Assembly: GCA_017529865.1 (NCBI GenBank)
Contig: JAFXNA010000001.1
Span: 1-64,000, forward strand
Direction of reading: 5' to 3'
DNA: 64,000 nucleotides
DNA from: Bacteroidaceae bacterium
GTDB taxonomy: Bacteria > Bacteroidota > Bacteroidia > Bacteroidales > Bacteroidaceae
The position numbers and the translations under genes were made by a program. A model generated the notes under the pieces. The model had not been told where the DNA came from and did no database searches. It saw nothing but the letters and a program-made list of their open reading frames with translations. Positions 1-8,033 of the stretch are shown piece after piece (position 1 is the stretch's first letter; each line of letters begins with the position of its first letter).

Positions 1-264
1 CGCAGTGGTAGTGGCACGTCAGCAGTCACCGTAGGCGGCAACGCAGTCAACAGCGGCAGCCAGATCGCAGCAGGCACCGAGGTAGCCCTCAGCGTCACCC
101 CAGCCGAAGGTCAGACCCCAACGGCCACCCTCAACGGCAGCTCAGTCGCCCTGACTGAAAGCGACGGCACCTACACGGGTACCTTCCAGATGCCCGACGG
201 CAACGCAACCCTCGTCATCAACAGCGGCAGCACCGGAGGTGGTGGAGGAGTGGATCAGAACTAA
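1..264 (+). CDS. C-terminal part of a secreted-looking or HU-type Ig-like protein (5' end outside window)
   Basis: Frame 1 is open from the window edge to a TAA at 262-264, giving 87 residues. They are rich in Gly, Ser, Thr and Ala and form an Ig/PEGA-like beta domain (alternating V-x-V, with GTEVALSVTPAEG and GTYTGTFQMPDG) followed by a GSTGGGGGVDQN tail. In Bacteroidales the gene directly before a smalltalk protein is usually an HU-family DNA-binding protein with such a C-terminal extension. That identity is inferred from the neighbour only, because the HU domain itself would lie outside the window. Codon use is strongly C-ending and GC-rich compared with the next genes. Confidence 0.5.
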   Translation, partial: RSGSGTSAVTVGGNAVNSGSQIAAGTEVALSVTPAEGQTPTATLNGSSVALTESDGTYTGTFQMPDGNATLVINSGSTGGGGGVDQN

Positions 265-280
265 GGAGCACAGCCCAGCC

Positions 281-320
281 TCTCCCTAACCCTCCCCTCA
301 AGGGGGAGGGTGACGGGGAA
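281..320 (-). repeat. GC-rich palindromic element, copy 1
   Basis: The centre at 291-310 is an almost perfect palindrome (CCTCCCC..GGGGGAGGG), with a CTAAC/CTCTCCC arm on the left. It follows the stop of the first gene. It belongs to the same family as copies at 2895, 2995, 9201, 15885, 24312, 34373, 34491, 34741, 34871 and 37571. No T-run follows, so it is not a typical terminator. Confidence 0.7.
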
Positions 321-358
321 CCTTAAAACCTTATAACCACAAAACCTTAAAACCTTAA
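319..358. repeat. Octad word repeat (5 units of AACCTTAA type)
   Basis: Five consecutive 8-bp units, AACCTTAA AACCTTAT AACCACAA AACCTTAA AACCTTAA, fill the gap just before the smalltalk start codon. Unit 3 is degenerate. Confidence 0.8.
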
Positions 359-364
359 AAATGT

Positions 365-472
365 ATGGAAGAAAACAAGAAAAAGGTGATTGCAGAAGTG
401 ATACGCTTCATCATCACAGTACTTGGTGCCCTCCTCGGCACATCGGCCTTGCAATCCTGTGGACTTTTATAA
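365..472 (+). CDS. Smalltalk-type small protein
   Basis: A 35-residue ORF: a charged start (MEENKKKVIAEV), a hydrophobic stretch of about 15 residues (IRFIITVLGALLGTSA), then LQSCGLL. This matches the Bacteroidales smalltalk family: about 30-35 residues, Lys-rich N-terminus, one hydrophobic segment and a conserved Ser-Cys near the end. These normally sit between an HU-type gene and an N-acetylmuramoyl-L-alanine amidase. Here the left neighbour fits, but no amidase follows and the next gene is metF. Function is unknown; the C-terminal T-S-C resembles a lipobox but lies at the wrong end. Confidence 0.8.
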   Translation: MEENKKKVIAEVIRFIITVLGALLGTSALQSCGLL

Positions 473-561
473 TTGAAGCCTTACAGAACTGACTTTGAAT
501 TTGGGTAGTCATCAGCCTTTTGTGCCGATGCTGCCCTTTTTTGGCTCTTTTTTGCAAATTA

Positions 562-596
562 TTATACATTATACAAGATACATTATAAATTATTTC
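562..596. repeat. Heptad word repeat (5 units of TTATACA type)
   Basis: TTATACA TTATACA AGATACA TTATAAA TTATTTC run head to tail with exact 7-bp spacing and stop 1 bp before the metF -7 box. Confidence 0.75.
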
Positions 597-597
597 G

Positions 598-605
598 TAC
601 CTTTG
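598..605 (+). promoter_or_regulatory. -7 box TACCTTTG upstream of metF
   Basis: TACCTTTG matches the Bacteroidota TAnnTTTG -7 element and lies 20 bp before the metF start. No TTTG is seen at the -33 position, which falls inside the heptad array. Confidence 0.65.
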
Positions 606-625
606 CACGGAAAATAGTAAATGAT

Positions 626-1543
626 ATGATGAAGTATTCATTCGAAGTACTGCCACCGCTGAAGGGTACGGGTACGGGGAACTTGTTCAGGACGATGGAC
701 ATCCTGAAAGAGTTTGAGCCGGAACTGATCAATATCACGACGCATCGCAGTGAATATATCTATATGGAACAGGCGGACGGAACGTATGTGAAGAACCGTC
801 TGAGGCGCCGTCCGGGCACGATTGCTGTGGCGAGTGCCATCATGCAGCACTATGGGCTGAAGGTGGTGCCGCATGTGTTGTGTTCGGGGTTCTCGCGTGA
901 GGACACGGAGTATATGTTGCTCGACTTGCAGTTCCTGGGCATCAAGGACATCCTGATTCTGAGGGGTGACAAGGCGCCGGATGAGAAGCGTTTTGTGCCT
1001 GAGAAGGGTGGAAACAGTCATGCTACGGAGCTGATTGAACAGGTCAATCGGTTCAATGCGGGGAAGTTTCTCGACGGAACTGACATCAAGGTGCCGGGTG
1101 AGCCGTTCGAGTATGGTGTGGCTTGCTATCCGGAGAAGCACGACGAGGCACCGAACCTGGAGTTCGACCTGAAGGTGCTGAAACAGAAGCAGGACCTTGG
1201 TGCGAAGTATGCGGTGACACAGCTGTTCTTCGACAATGGGAAGTACTTCCAGTTTGTGGAGATGGCCCGACAGATGGGCATCACCATCCCTATCATCCCA
1301 GGCATCAAACCGCTGGCAAAGATGAATCAAATCAGTATCATCCCGAAGACGTTCCATGTGGACATCCCTGCCGCTCTGGCCGACGAGGCTCGCAAGCTGA
1401 AGACGGACGAGGAGGTGGCGCAACTGGGTGTGGAATGGTGCGTGGAGCAGTGCCGTGAACTGATCAAGGCCGGGGTGCCACGACTGCATTTCTATACGGT
1501 GTCGGCGGTGCCAAGTATTCAGGAAATCATGAAGAGGATATGA
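626..1543 (+). CDS. metF: 5,10-methylenetetrahydrofolate reductase
   Basis: 305 residues, normal for MetF. The protein reduces 5,10-methylene-THF to 5-methyl-THF for methionine synthesis in the cytosol, using FAD. It starts with the FEVLPPLKG motif (FEVFPPK-like in the family), then THRSEY, an HVLCSGFSREDTEYML segment, DILILRGDKAP (the LRGD motif), a YPEKHDEAPN loop, QLFFDN and IIPGIKPL, all typical of the TIM-barrel fold. ATG 626 is followed directly by another ATG at 629; either could be used. It stands alone behind its own -7 box. Identity is sound. Confidence 0.95.
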   Translation: MMKYSFEVLPPLKGTGTGNLFRTMDILKEFEPELINITTHRSEYIYMEQADGTYVKNRLRRRPGTIAVASAIMQHYGLKVVPHVLCSGFSREDTEYMLLDLQFLGIKDILILRGDKAPDEKRFVPEKGGNSHATELIEQVNRFNAGKFLDGTDIKVPGEPFEYGVACYPEKHDEAPNLEFDLKVLKQKQDLGAKYAVTQLFFDNGKYFQFVEMARQMGITIPIIPGIKPLAKMNQISIIPKTFHVDIPAALADEARKLKTDEEVAQLGVEWCVEQCRELIKAGVPRLHFYTVSAVPSIQEIMKRI

Positions 1544-1552
1544 AAAAAGGGA

Positions 1553-1735
1553 GTTAACGGAGTTAGCGAAGTTAGCGGCCTTACGGCCTCGAAGTTAACG
1601 ACAATAGACTGCTGAGAAAGTAGTGACAGGAGTGAAAAGTAGTGACAGGAGTGGCAGACGATACCAAAGGATGGGAACAACAACAGCATAGTTCCGTCTA
1701 CACTCCTCTACTCCTGAACTCCTGCACTCCTAAAA
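1553..1735. repeat. Intergenic word-repeat tracts (9-, 19- and 8-bp periods)
   Basis: Three tracts fill the metF-holB gap. 1553-1580 repeats a 9-bp GAGTTAGCG-like word. A 16-bp direct repeat AGTAGTGACAGGAGTG occurs at 1619-1634 and 1638-1653. 1700-1732 repeats the 8-bp word ACTCCTSN four times. No gene was found in this gap. Confidence 0.65.
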
Positions 1736-1769
1736 ATAATTTCGAGCAGAGCGATAACTTCTTTAGAAT

Positions 1770-2858
1770 ATGCATTTTGACAATATCATAGGACAGGACG
1801 AAGTGAAGCAGCGGTTGCTTCACGAAGTGGAGACAGGACGCCTGCCTCATGCGTTGCTGTTGGCTGGTCCCGAAGGTAATGGGGGCTTTGCCATTGCGTG
1901 GGCGCTGGCGAGCCGGCTGCTGAACAACTCTCCTTTGGTGGGGAAGATGCAGCATCCCGACCTCTATTTCTCCTATCCTATCTATAAAAAGGATTCGAGC
2001 AAACCTGCGCCTTGCGACCTGTTTGCCAAGCAGTGGCGAGAGATGGTGATGCAGAATCCGTATTTCGACTACAGCGACTGGATGAACGGCATCGGGGCTG
2101 AGAATCAGCAGCTGATGATCTATGTGGACGAGGCGAACGCGTTGCTACGCAAGTTCAGTCTGAAATCGAATCAGGGTGGCTACAAGGTGGCCATCATCTG
2201 GCTGCCTGAGCGGATGAATGCCGACTGTGCCAACAAACTGCTGAAACTCTTAGAGGAACCTCCTACGGGGTCTGTGTTCATCTTGGTGAGCGAGCATCCT
2301 GAGTTGCTGCTGACCACCATCCGCAGCCGTTGTCAGAACATCGAGGTTCCAAAGTTCCTGGACAGCGACATCGAGCAGGTGCTGATAACCCGTCACAGCA
2401 TCGACCCTACGATGGCACACAACATCGCACGCTCGGCTTACGGAAACCTATCGGTAGCCTTGCGCCAGATTGTCGACAACTCGGAGCAGGAGCAGTTCCT
2501 GGAGCTGTTCAAGAGTCTGATGCGCCTGAGTTATACACGGAAGGTGCGCGAGATGAAACTATGGAGCGAGGAGGTGGCAGGATTGGGACGTGAGCGCCAG
2601 AAGCGATTCCTGAACTACTGCCAGCGCATGATTCGTGAGAACTTCGTCTATAACTTCGGCAATCCTGACCTGAATTACATGAATGGCGACGAGGCGGAAT
2701 TTGCTGTCCGCTTTGCTCCCTTTATCAACGAAAACAACGTGATAGGTATCATGGACGAGTTGCAGCTCTGCTATCGTGACATCGCCCAGAACGGTAATGC
2801 GAAATTCATCTTCTTCGACTTTGCGCTGAAGATGATTGTGTTAATAAAAAACAGGTGA
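1770..2858 (+). CDS. holB: DNA polymerase III delta-prime-type clamp-loader subunit
   Basis: 362 residues. It starts MHFDNIIGQDEVKQRL and HALLLAGPEG, the layout of clamp-loader ATPase-fold subunits. The P-loop reads GPEGNGGFA, without the GK[ST] needed for ATP hydrolysis, as expected of the non-hydrolysing delta-prime subunit. KVAIIWLPERMNADCANKLLKLLEEPP and SVFILVSEHPELLLTTIRSRCQ are the diagnostic sensor-1/SRC-like segments. The Zn-finger cysteines seen in some delta-prime proteins are missing. It loads the sliding clamp during replication. ATG 1770 gives the natural N-terminus. The neighbours are unrelated, so it is probably monocistronic. Confidence 0.9.
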   Translation: MHFDNIIGQDEVKQRLLHEVETGRLPHALLLAGPEGNGGFAIAWALASRLLNNSPLVGKMQHPDLYFSYPIYKKDSSKPAPCDLFAKQWREMVMQNPYFDYSDWMNGIGAENQQLMIYVDEANALLRKFSLKSNQGGYKVAIIWLPERMNADCANKLLKLLEEPPTGSVFILVSEHPELLLTTIRSRCQNIEVPKFLDSDIEQVLITRHSIDPTMAHNIARSAYGNLSVALRQIVDNSEQEQFLELFKSLMRLSYTRKVREMKLWSEEVAGLGRERQKRFLNYCQRMIRENFVYNFGNPDLNYMNGDEAEFAVRFAPFINENNVIGIMDELQLCYRDIAQNGNAKFIFFDFALKMIVLIKNR

Positions 2859-2916
2859 AGACCCACCCCCTGTACCAAAGACCCACCCCCTGTACCCCTC
2901 CCTATGAAGGAGGGGA
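2858..2916 (-). repeat. GC-rich palindromic element, copy 2, with duplicated tail
   Basis: The palindrome CCCCTCCCTATGAAGGAGGGG is at 2895-2915. Its ACCCACCCCC tail is present twice with a 20-bp period (2858-2876 and 2878-2896). The repeat begins on the last base of the holB stop codon. Confidence 0.7.
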
Positions 2917-2942
2917 GTATAATGAAGGCAGATGTAAACGAT

Positions 2943-2977
2943 AAGCAGCACCTCGGAATTGAGATGCTGCTTATTTT
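2943..2977 (+). terminator. Probable intrinsic terminator after holB
   Basis: AAGCAGCA at 2943-2950 pairs with TGCTGCTT at 2965-2972 (8 bp, plus an inner CTC/GAG), followed by ATTTTAT. It lies between the convergent holB and YfhO-type genes and may serve both strands. Confidence 0.6.
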
Positions 2978-2994
2978 ATGTCCTATGGTAACCA

Positions 2995-3034
2995 CTCCCC
3001 TCACTTACAGGGAGGGATCGTCGGGGGTGGGTCT
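2995..3034 (+). repeat. GC-rich palindromic element, copy 3
   Basis: CTCCCCTC, a 7-nt loop, GGGAGGG, then GGGGGTGGGTCT. It overlaps the 3' end of the YfhO-type gene, so the last residues RPTPDDPSL of that protein are encoded by the element. Confidence 0.7.
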
Positions 3035-5614
3035 CTTTTTCCTTCCAAATACCAATGCTGCAATCAGCAGTATGAGGATGATGTAGAAGCTGATGTTGGC
3101 AATGGTTTCGGTCTGCTCTACGCTCTTGGGCTTGAACTCCATGTGGATGGTGTGCTTGCCTGCCGGCACGTTCATGCAGCGGAGGATATAGTCGGCACGT
3201 CCGATAGGTGCTTCTTTGCCATCGATGGTGGCAGTCCAACCAGGATAGTAGATTTCGGAGAATACCACCAAACCTCCGTTCTGTGAATTGACTTCGTAGT
3301 CGACTTCGTCGCAGGTGAGACGAGTTTGGGTGACCGTTGCTGCCGAATCGGCTGGAGCAGCTGGTGCTTTCACGATATCTGCGAACTGATTGTCGACCAC
3401 TGCTGTGTGACGAGGATTGACTTCGTGGAGGGCTGCAATCTCTTCGTTGGCACTGCTGACGAGACGCATGTCGTCTACAAACCATGCATTGCCGAATGCT
3501 GTGTTGTTCTCGATCGGGATGCGCACATCGTTCTGACCCTTGAGGATGAACCAGCGGGTGTTCATCATGTTGATGACAGGCAGGAGCGAGTCGACATTGA
3601 CGGTTGCCTTGCTGAAGTCGTATACCGGATAGCTTACACCGCCTTGCAACTGGGCGGAGTCGAGTGGTGAGGCCTGAATGACATCATATACTCGTGGCAT
3701 CTCTTTCGAGATGTGTTCCTCAATCATTTCCTGATAGCGGCGCAACTTAGCGGCATGATAGCCTCCCACGCTGCTGTAGAAGAACGAGGTGGTGTTGTCG
3801 TTGAAGGTGCTGACCGCATAGTTGAGTACACGATAATTGCGCTTGTCGCCCGAACGGCCGAGGATGAAGTTGTCGATATCGGTCTTCTCGGCAGCTGCTG
3901 AAGCGCGAGGAGTGGTGAACATCTTGTCATTGAGATAGCGCTTGTTGACCATCCACATGTCCACCAGACAGATACAGAGAATCCATACGATGTTGGGCAC
4001 GAAGAGGGTTGACTCCTTGCCGCGACCGATGCGATGGAGGAAGAAGCCGCCCAAGAGGATGATGATGACCGAACGCCAAGCATCGGCTGTCAGCATGGCA
4101 TCGCGCATAACAGCCACACTGGCCAGAATGCGCTGACCTGTTGCCTGATCAAAGTACCCCATCCCTACATATTGGTCGATGCTGCTGCGGTCGGAACTGC
4201 TGATGCTCTCGCCAAGAAGGGCATTGTGACCTAATGCAAAGGCGATACAGATGCCGACTGTGATAGCGGTACTAATGAACAAAGCACGCATCATCTGACC
4301 TCGCGTCTCTCGCTCTGCACCCAGCTCGGTGAACCGTTTCAATCCCAGCATACCAAGCAACGGAATGGTGAACTCAGCCACAACGAGGATGGAGCTGACG
4401 GTACGGAACTTTGAGTACATCGGCACATGGTCGATGAAGAAGTCGGTGAAGCCCATGAAGTTCTTTCCCCATGCCAGCAGGATAGACAGGATGGTGGCGA
4501 TGATGAGTGCCCATTTCAGTGGGCTCTTATTCGGTATGACGAACAATGCCAGCACAAACAGCAAGCATACGAGGGCACCGAGATAGACAGGTCCGCTGGT
4601 GCCAGGCTGTTCGCCCCAGTATTGTGGGAATCCGTTGTAGATGCCTGCATTGGCAAAAGTGGGGTCGGCCTTCTTCATGGCTGTAGGGTTCTCGCTCAGT
4701 GGCACACTGGCACCACCCATGAGGTCGGGAATGAGGAAGGTCCATGTCTCGCCGATGCCGTAGCTCCAAGCGGTGATATAGCTGCGCTCGAGTCCGCTGT
4801 CGGTCTGGTCGTCCACTCTCTGTGCCTTCACCAGTTCGCTCTTTCCACGCATCGTGTCCTTTGCGTATTCATACGTGTGATAGAGGTTCGAGATGTTCAG
4901 TCCGATAGCCAATACAGCGGCTACGACAACTGCTGCCGTACCTTTCAGCCACGATTTCATCTCTTTCTTCCTGATGCTGTCGATGAGGAATGCAATGACG
5001 ATGAGGGCTTCGGGCACAAGGAAGTAATAGCTCATCTGCACGTGGTTGCTCGATACCTGCAGGGCAGCAAAAAGAGCCGTCACAGCACATCCCAACAGGT
5101 AGCGGCGGCGATAGCATAGCACGATACCAGCAATGGTTGGCGGGATGTAGGCCAAAGTCAGCACTTTCCAGATGTGACCTGCGGCAATGATGATGAAGAA
5201 ATAGCTGGAGAATGCCCACACAATGGCTCCCAAGGCTGCCATCCAGCGGCGGAAGTCGAACGCACGAAGCAGGATGTAGAAGCCCAGCATCGAGATGAAG
5301 ATGTAGAACACATAGTCGGGCAGCCACAGGTGGTAAGCACTTTCGATGAACGACATCTTCTTTGACGAGTCGTACGAAGGTGCAATCTGATAGGTAGGCA
5401 TACCTCCGAACACGCTGTTTGTCCAGCGAGGTGTCTCTCCATCGTGGGCTTCACGATATTGATTCACCTCCACACCCAGTCCGTCATTGGCACCATGGTC
5501 GTGCTGGTTCAAACGTCTGCCTTCGAAGTCGGCAGGGTAGAAATATACTACTGCAATCACTGCGAACAGTGCAATGCACATCAATTCTCCAAATAGATTC
5601 TTCAATCGTTTCAT
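3005..5614 (-). CDS. YfhO-family large membrane protein
   Basis: 869 residues with about a dozen hydrophobic segments: an N-terminal anchor (LMCIALFAVIAVVYFYP), then SVFGGMPTYQ, FYIFISMLGFYILLRAF and several more, and a last one near residue 840 (FYIILILLIAALVFG). The region around 740-830 is soluble (VFSEIYYPGWTATIDGKEAPI), the typical YfhO C-terminal beta domain. YfhO proteins resemble GT-C glycosyltransferases and are linked to glycosylation of cell-wall or surface polymers in Gram-positives; the role in Bacteroidota is unknown. The extreme C-terminus RPTPDDPSL comes from palindromic element copy 3. A -7 box TAACTTTG lies on the minus strand at 5640-5647. Confidence 0.85.
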   Translation of the reverse strand: MKRLKNLFGELMCIALFAVIAVVYFYPADFEGRRLNQHDHGANDGLGVEVNQYREAHDGETPRWTNSVFGGMPTYQIAPSYDSSKKMSFIESAYHLWLPDYVFYIFISMLGFYILLRAFDFRRWMAALGAIVWAFSSYFFIIIAAGHIWKVLTLAYIPPTIAGIVLCYRRRYLLGCAVTALFAALQVSSNHVQMSYYFLVPEALIVIAFLIDSIRKKEMKSWLKGTAAVVVAAVLAIGLNISNLYHTYEYAKDTMRGKSELVKAQRVDDQTDSGLERSYITAWSYGIGETWTFLIPDLMGGASVPLSENPTAMKKADPTFANAGIYNGFPQYWGEQPGTSGPVYLGALVCLLFVLALFVIPNKSPLKWALIIATILSILLAWGKNFMGFTDFFIDHVPMYSKFRTVSSILVVAEFTIPLLGMLGLKRFTELGAERETRGQMMRALFISTAITVGICIAFALGHNALLGESISSSDRSSIDQYVGMGYFDQATGQRILASVAVMRDAMLTADAWRSVIIILLGGFFLHRIGRGKESTLFVPNIVWILCICLVDMWMVNKRYLNDKMFTTPRASAAAEKTDIDNFILGRSGDKRNYRVLNYAVSTFNDNTTSFFYSSVGGYHAAKLRRYQEMIEEHISKEMPRVYDVIQASPLDSAQLQGGVSYPVYDFSKATVNVDSLLPVINMMNTRWFILKGQNDVRIPIENNTAFGNAWFVDDMRLVSSANEEIAALHEVNPRHTAVVDNQFADIVKAPAAPADSAATVTQTRLTCDEVDYEVNSQNGGLVVFSEIYYPGWTATIDGKEAPIGRADYILRCMNVPAGKHTIHMEFKPKSVEQTETIANISFYIILILLIAALVFGRKKRPTPDDPSL

Positions 5615-5639
5615 ATTGAGTTGTGATTAATTCGTGATG

Positions 5640-5738
5640 CAAAGTTACGAAATAATGTATAATTTATAATGCATAATTCATATTTTTATCATTTTTTCAT
5701 TTTTTAATTCTTTAATTTTTAAATTTTTCCTACCTTTG
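5640..5738. promoter_or_regulatory. Divergent promoter region with heptad array
   Basis: The minus-strand -7 box TAACTTTG (5640-5647) serves the YfhO-type gene; the plus-strand TACCTTTG (5731-5738) serves the TM2 gene. Between them, 5653-5680 holds four heptads (TAATGTA TAATTTA TAATGCA TAATTCA), followed by AT-rich DNA. Confidence 0.6.
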
Positions 5739-5812
5739 CGGTGTAAAAACAATCAATCAATGAACAAATAACAGAATAGTAAATTGTAAATCTTTAAATA
5801 ACAAATAACATT

Positions 5813-6157
5813 ATGGATGCAGAAAGAATAAATCTGTTTATCGCAACAAAAGGGGAGAAATTTCCAGCCGATGCAATCCCTATGATACGTGAACATTTGG
5901 AAAGTATGCCAGCAGAACGCGAAATTGCTGTTACAGCCATGGAGGTGAAAGACCCAACAACGGCTCTTTTGCTTTCGTTTTTGGCATTCTTTGGCTTTAG
6001 CGGTATCGACCGTATCTATATCGGCGATATAGGTCTGGGTATTGCTAAGTTCCTCACGGGTGGTGGCTGTGGTATCTGGGCTATCATCGATTTCTTCCTC
6101 ATTATGGACGCAGCCAAGAAGAAGAACCTTGAGAAGTTAATGATAACTCTTGGATAA
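5813..6157 (+). CDS. TM2-domain membrane protein
   Basis: 114 residues. An N-terminal soluble part of about 45 residues precedes a TM2 domain: a first membrane helix ALLLSFLAFFGFSGIDRIYIG, then a Gly-rich turn, then IWAIIDFFLIMDAAKKKN. The DRIYIG motif between the helices is the TM2 signature (usually G-x-H-R-F-Y-x-G). Function is not known. The gene is 3 bp from the following ATPase gene, so the two are probably co-transcribed from the -7 box at 5731. Confidence 0.85.
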   Translation: MDAERINLFIATKGEKFPADAIPMIREHLESMPAEREIAVTAMEVKDPTTALLLSFLAFFGFSGIDRIYIGDIGLGIAKFLTGGGCGIWAIIDFFLIMDAAKKKNLEKLMITLG

Positions 6158-6160
6158 CGT

Positions 6161-6988
6161 ATGAAACAAGCGGACTACATACAAAGCATTGAAATCAAGG
6201 CATTGTGGAAAGGCGGCAAGCACATCAAGTGGGAGCTGAATCCACAAGTGAATATCCTCAGCGGCATCAACGGAGTGGGTAAAAGTACCATCATCAACCA
6301 CTCCGCACGCTCGTTGAAACTCATCGATAGTGGTGAGATGCAAGCAGGCGAAGTGGCTCAGGGCATCACCATCAAACTTTATCCCGAAGATGCTACGAGC
6401 ATCAAGTTTGATGTTATCCGCTCGTTCGACCGTCCCCTGCTCAACAGTAATCTGCTTGAAAAACTGGCCGACACTCGTGTCAAGACCGAACTCGACTGGC
6501 AGATCTACAAGCTGCAGAAGCGTTTCTTGGACTACCAAGTGAACATCGGCAACCAGATTATTGAGATTCTCACCAGCGGCAACCCGGAAGACCACATGAA
6601 GGCAGCGTTGGTATCAGTACCGAAAACCAAGTTCCAAAACATCATGGACGAACTGTTTAAGGACACCAACAAAACCATCGACCGTAAGAGCAACGAAATC
6701 CAGTTCTTCCAGAACGGCGAAGTGCTGACTCCTTATCAACTCTCCTCGGGCGAGAAGCAGATGCTCGTCATCATGCTTACCGTCCTCGTAGAGAATGGCG
6801 AGCACTATGCCTTGCTGATGGACGAACCTGAAATCAGCCTCCACATCGAGTGGCAGAAGGGACTGCTGAAACTCATCCGCGAGTTGAATCCCAACGTACA
6901 AATCATCCTCTCAACCCACTCACCTGCCCTCATTATGGATGGGTGGATGGACATCGTGACTGAAGTGGAAGATGTGACGGTGGAGTAA
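6161..6988 (+). CDS. AAA/ABC-type ATPase of OLD/PARIS-like pair
   Basis: 275 residues with a full ABC-type ATP site: Walker A GINGVGKST (about residue 39), signature LSSGEKQ (about 200), Walker B ALLMDEPEISLH (about 222) and the H-loop LSTHSPALI (about 251). The gap between Walker A and signature is short, so there is no long SMC coiled coil. The start ATG 6161 lies 3 bp after the TM2 gene. The next gene encodes a DUF4435 protein with Toprim-type acidic motifs. An ATPase followed by a DUF4435/Toprim gene is the layout of the PARIS anti-phage pair (AriA/AriB) and resembles the fused OLD nucleases. AriA is longer than this protein as I recall, so the match is architectural only. Confidence 0.85.
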   Translation: MKQADYIQSIEIKALWKGGKHIKWELNPQVNILSGINGVGKSTIINHSARSLKLIDSGEMQAGEVAQGITIKLYPEDATSIKFDVIRSFDRPLLNSNLLEKLADTRVKTELDWQIYKLQKRFLDYQVNIGNQIIEILTSGNPEDHMKAALVSVPKTKFQNIMDELFKDTNKTIDRKSNEIQFFQNGEVLTPYQLSSGEKQMLVIMLTVLVENGEHYALLMDEPEISLHIEWQKGLLKLIRELNPNVQIILSTHSPALIMDGWMDIVTEVEDVTVE

Positions 6989-6989
6989 T

Positions 6990-7027
6990 GGTTAAGGATT
7001 AAAGGTTATTGGTTATTGAAGGTTATA
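6990..7027. repeat. Heptad word repeat (GGTTATT type)
   Basis: GGTTAAG GATTAAA GGTTATT GGTTATT, then GAA and GGTTATA. It fills the 43-bp gap between the ATPase stop and the GTG start of the DUF4435 gene. Confidence 0.65.
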
Positions 7028-7031
7028 GATT

Positions 7032-8033
7032 GTGCCAAAACGACTGGTCGATAATGTCAACTCACGCTACTTCGAAGCTGCCAACCACATGCGGCCGAAG
7101 TGGAAGAAGCATAAAGTCATCGTATACGTTGAGAGTTACGATGACATCTTCTTTTGGCGCGATGTGCTCGCAGAATTCGAGACCGATGATCTGGGTTTCG
7201 AAATAGTCCTGCCTTCCCGTTCGAACCTCAGCAGAGGCAAGAAATCGGCTATCACCAATAACCTCGGTAAAGGACTGGGAACCAGTATGATAGCCTGCGT
7301 CGATGCCGACCTCGACTACCTACTACAAGATGCTACCTCAACAAGTCGTGAGTTGAACAACAACCCCTTCATCATCCACACGGTCGTCTATGCCATCGAA
7401 AACTATCAGTGCTATGCGGAGAGCCTGCACAATGTGTGCGTCATGGCTACCTTGAACGATAAGAAGGTGTTCGACTTTGTAGCCTATCTCACCGCCTATT
7501 CACGCACCATCTACGAACTTTTTATCTGGGCTATGTGGCTTTATCGCAACAACCGAGCAGGCGACATGCCGCTCACTTCGTTAAACAATATCGCCACGAT
7601 TCATAAAGTCAATATCTTCAACCCTGAAGAAGGACTGGATCACCTGCGCCGTAAGGTCAATCAGAAGATTGCCTGGCTACAAAAGGAAGTTCCCGAAGCC
7701 AAAGGAAAACTCCAGGCGCTGAAAGACGAACTCACTCAGTTGGGGCTCACACCCGACAATGTCTACCTCTTCATGCAAGGCCACCACATCATGGATAATG
7801 TGGTGATGGAGGTCGTCAACCCCGTCTGCACCATCCTGCGCCGTGCTCGCGAGAAAGAAATCAAGCAACATGCCGCTCATGCCCAGCAGATGGACAACGA
7901 ACTCTCGTGCTATCAGCACTCTCAGGCAGCTGTAGAGCAGATGATACGTCGCAACACCGATTTCAAATCCTCACCACAATACCAACAGATGCGCCAGCGC
8001 ATCCTGGAACTGATTGAAAAAATCAATGCTTGA
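7032..8033 (+). CDS. DUF4435 Toprim-like protein (AriB-like partner)
   Basis: 333 residues. The Toprim-style motifs are intact: VIVYVESYDDIFFWRDVL (catalytic Glu and the DD pair, about residues 30-47) and CVDADLDYLL (the DxD motif, about 96-105). VYAIENYQCYAESL is a further conserved DUF4435 block. The C-terminal third is helical (LQALKDELTQLG and further helices). The start is GTG 7032: an in-frame TAG at 7026 excludes anything further upstream, and ATG 7089 would cut off the SRYFEAANHMRPKW segment. In PARIS, AriB is a tRNA-cleaving nuclease released by AriA; that activity is inferred, not shown. The next gene overlaps by 8 bp. Confidence 0.8.
   Translation: MPKRLVDNVNSRYFEAANHMRPKWKKHKVIVYVESYDDIFFWRDVLAEFETDDLGFEIVLPSRSNLSRGKKSAITNNLGKGLGTSMIACVDADLDYLLQDATSTSRELNNNPFIIHTVVYAIENYQCYAESLHNVCVMATLNDKKVFDFVAYLTAYSRTIYELFIWAMWLYRNNRAGDMPLTSLNNIATIHKVNIFNPEEGLDHLRRKVNQKIAWLQKEVPEAKGKLQALKDELTQLGLTPDNVYLFMQGHHIMDNVVMEVVNPVCTILRRAREKEIKQHAAHAQQMDNELSCYQHSQAAVEQMIRRNTDFKSSPQYQQMRQRILELIEKINA

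Noticed and set aside
291..310. Palindrome after the first gene as an intrinsic terminator
   Set aside because: No T-run follows, and the sequence matches the dispersed palindromic element family instead.
638..1489. Long minus-strand ORF opposite metF (283 codons)
   Set aside because: It mirrors metF exactly, has no recognisable motif and is explained by the codon bias of the real gene.
4427..5119. 230-codon plus-strand ORF inside the YfhO-type gene
   Set aside because: Antisense shadow; the minus-strand protein has clear membrane helices and family features.
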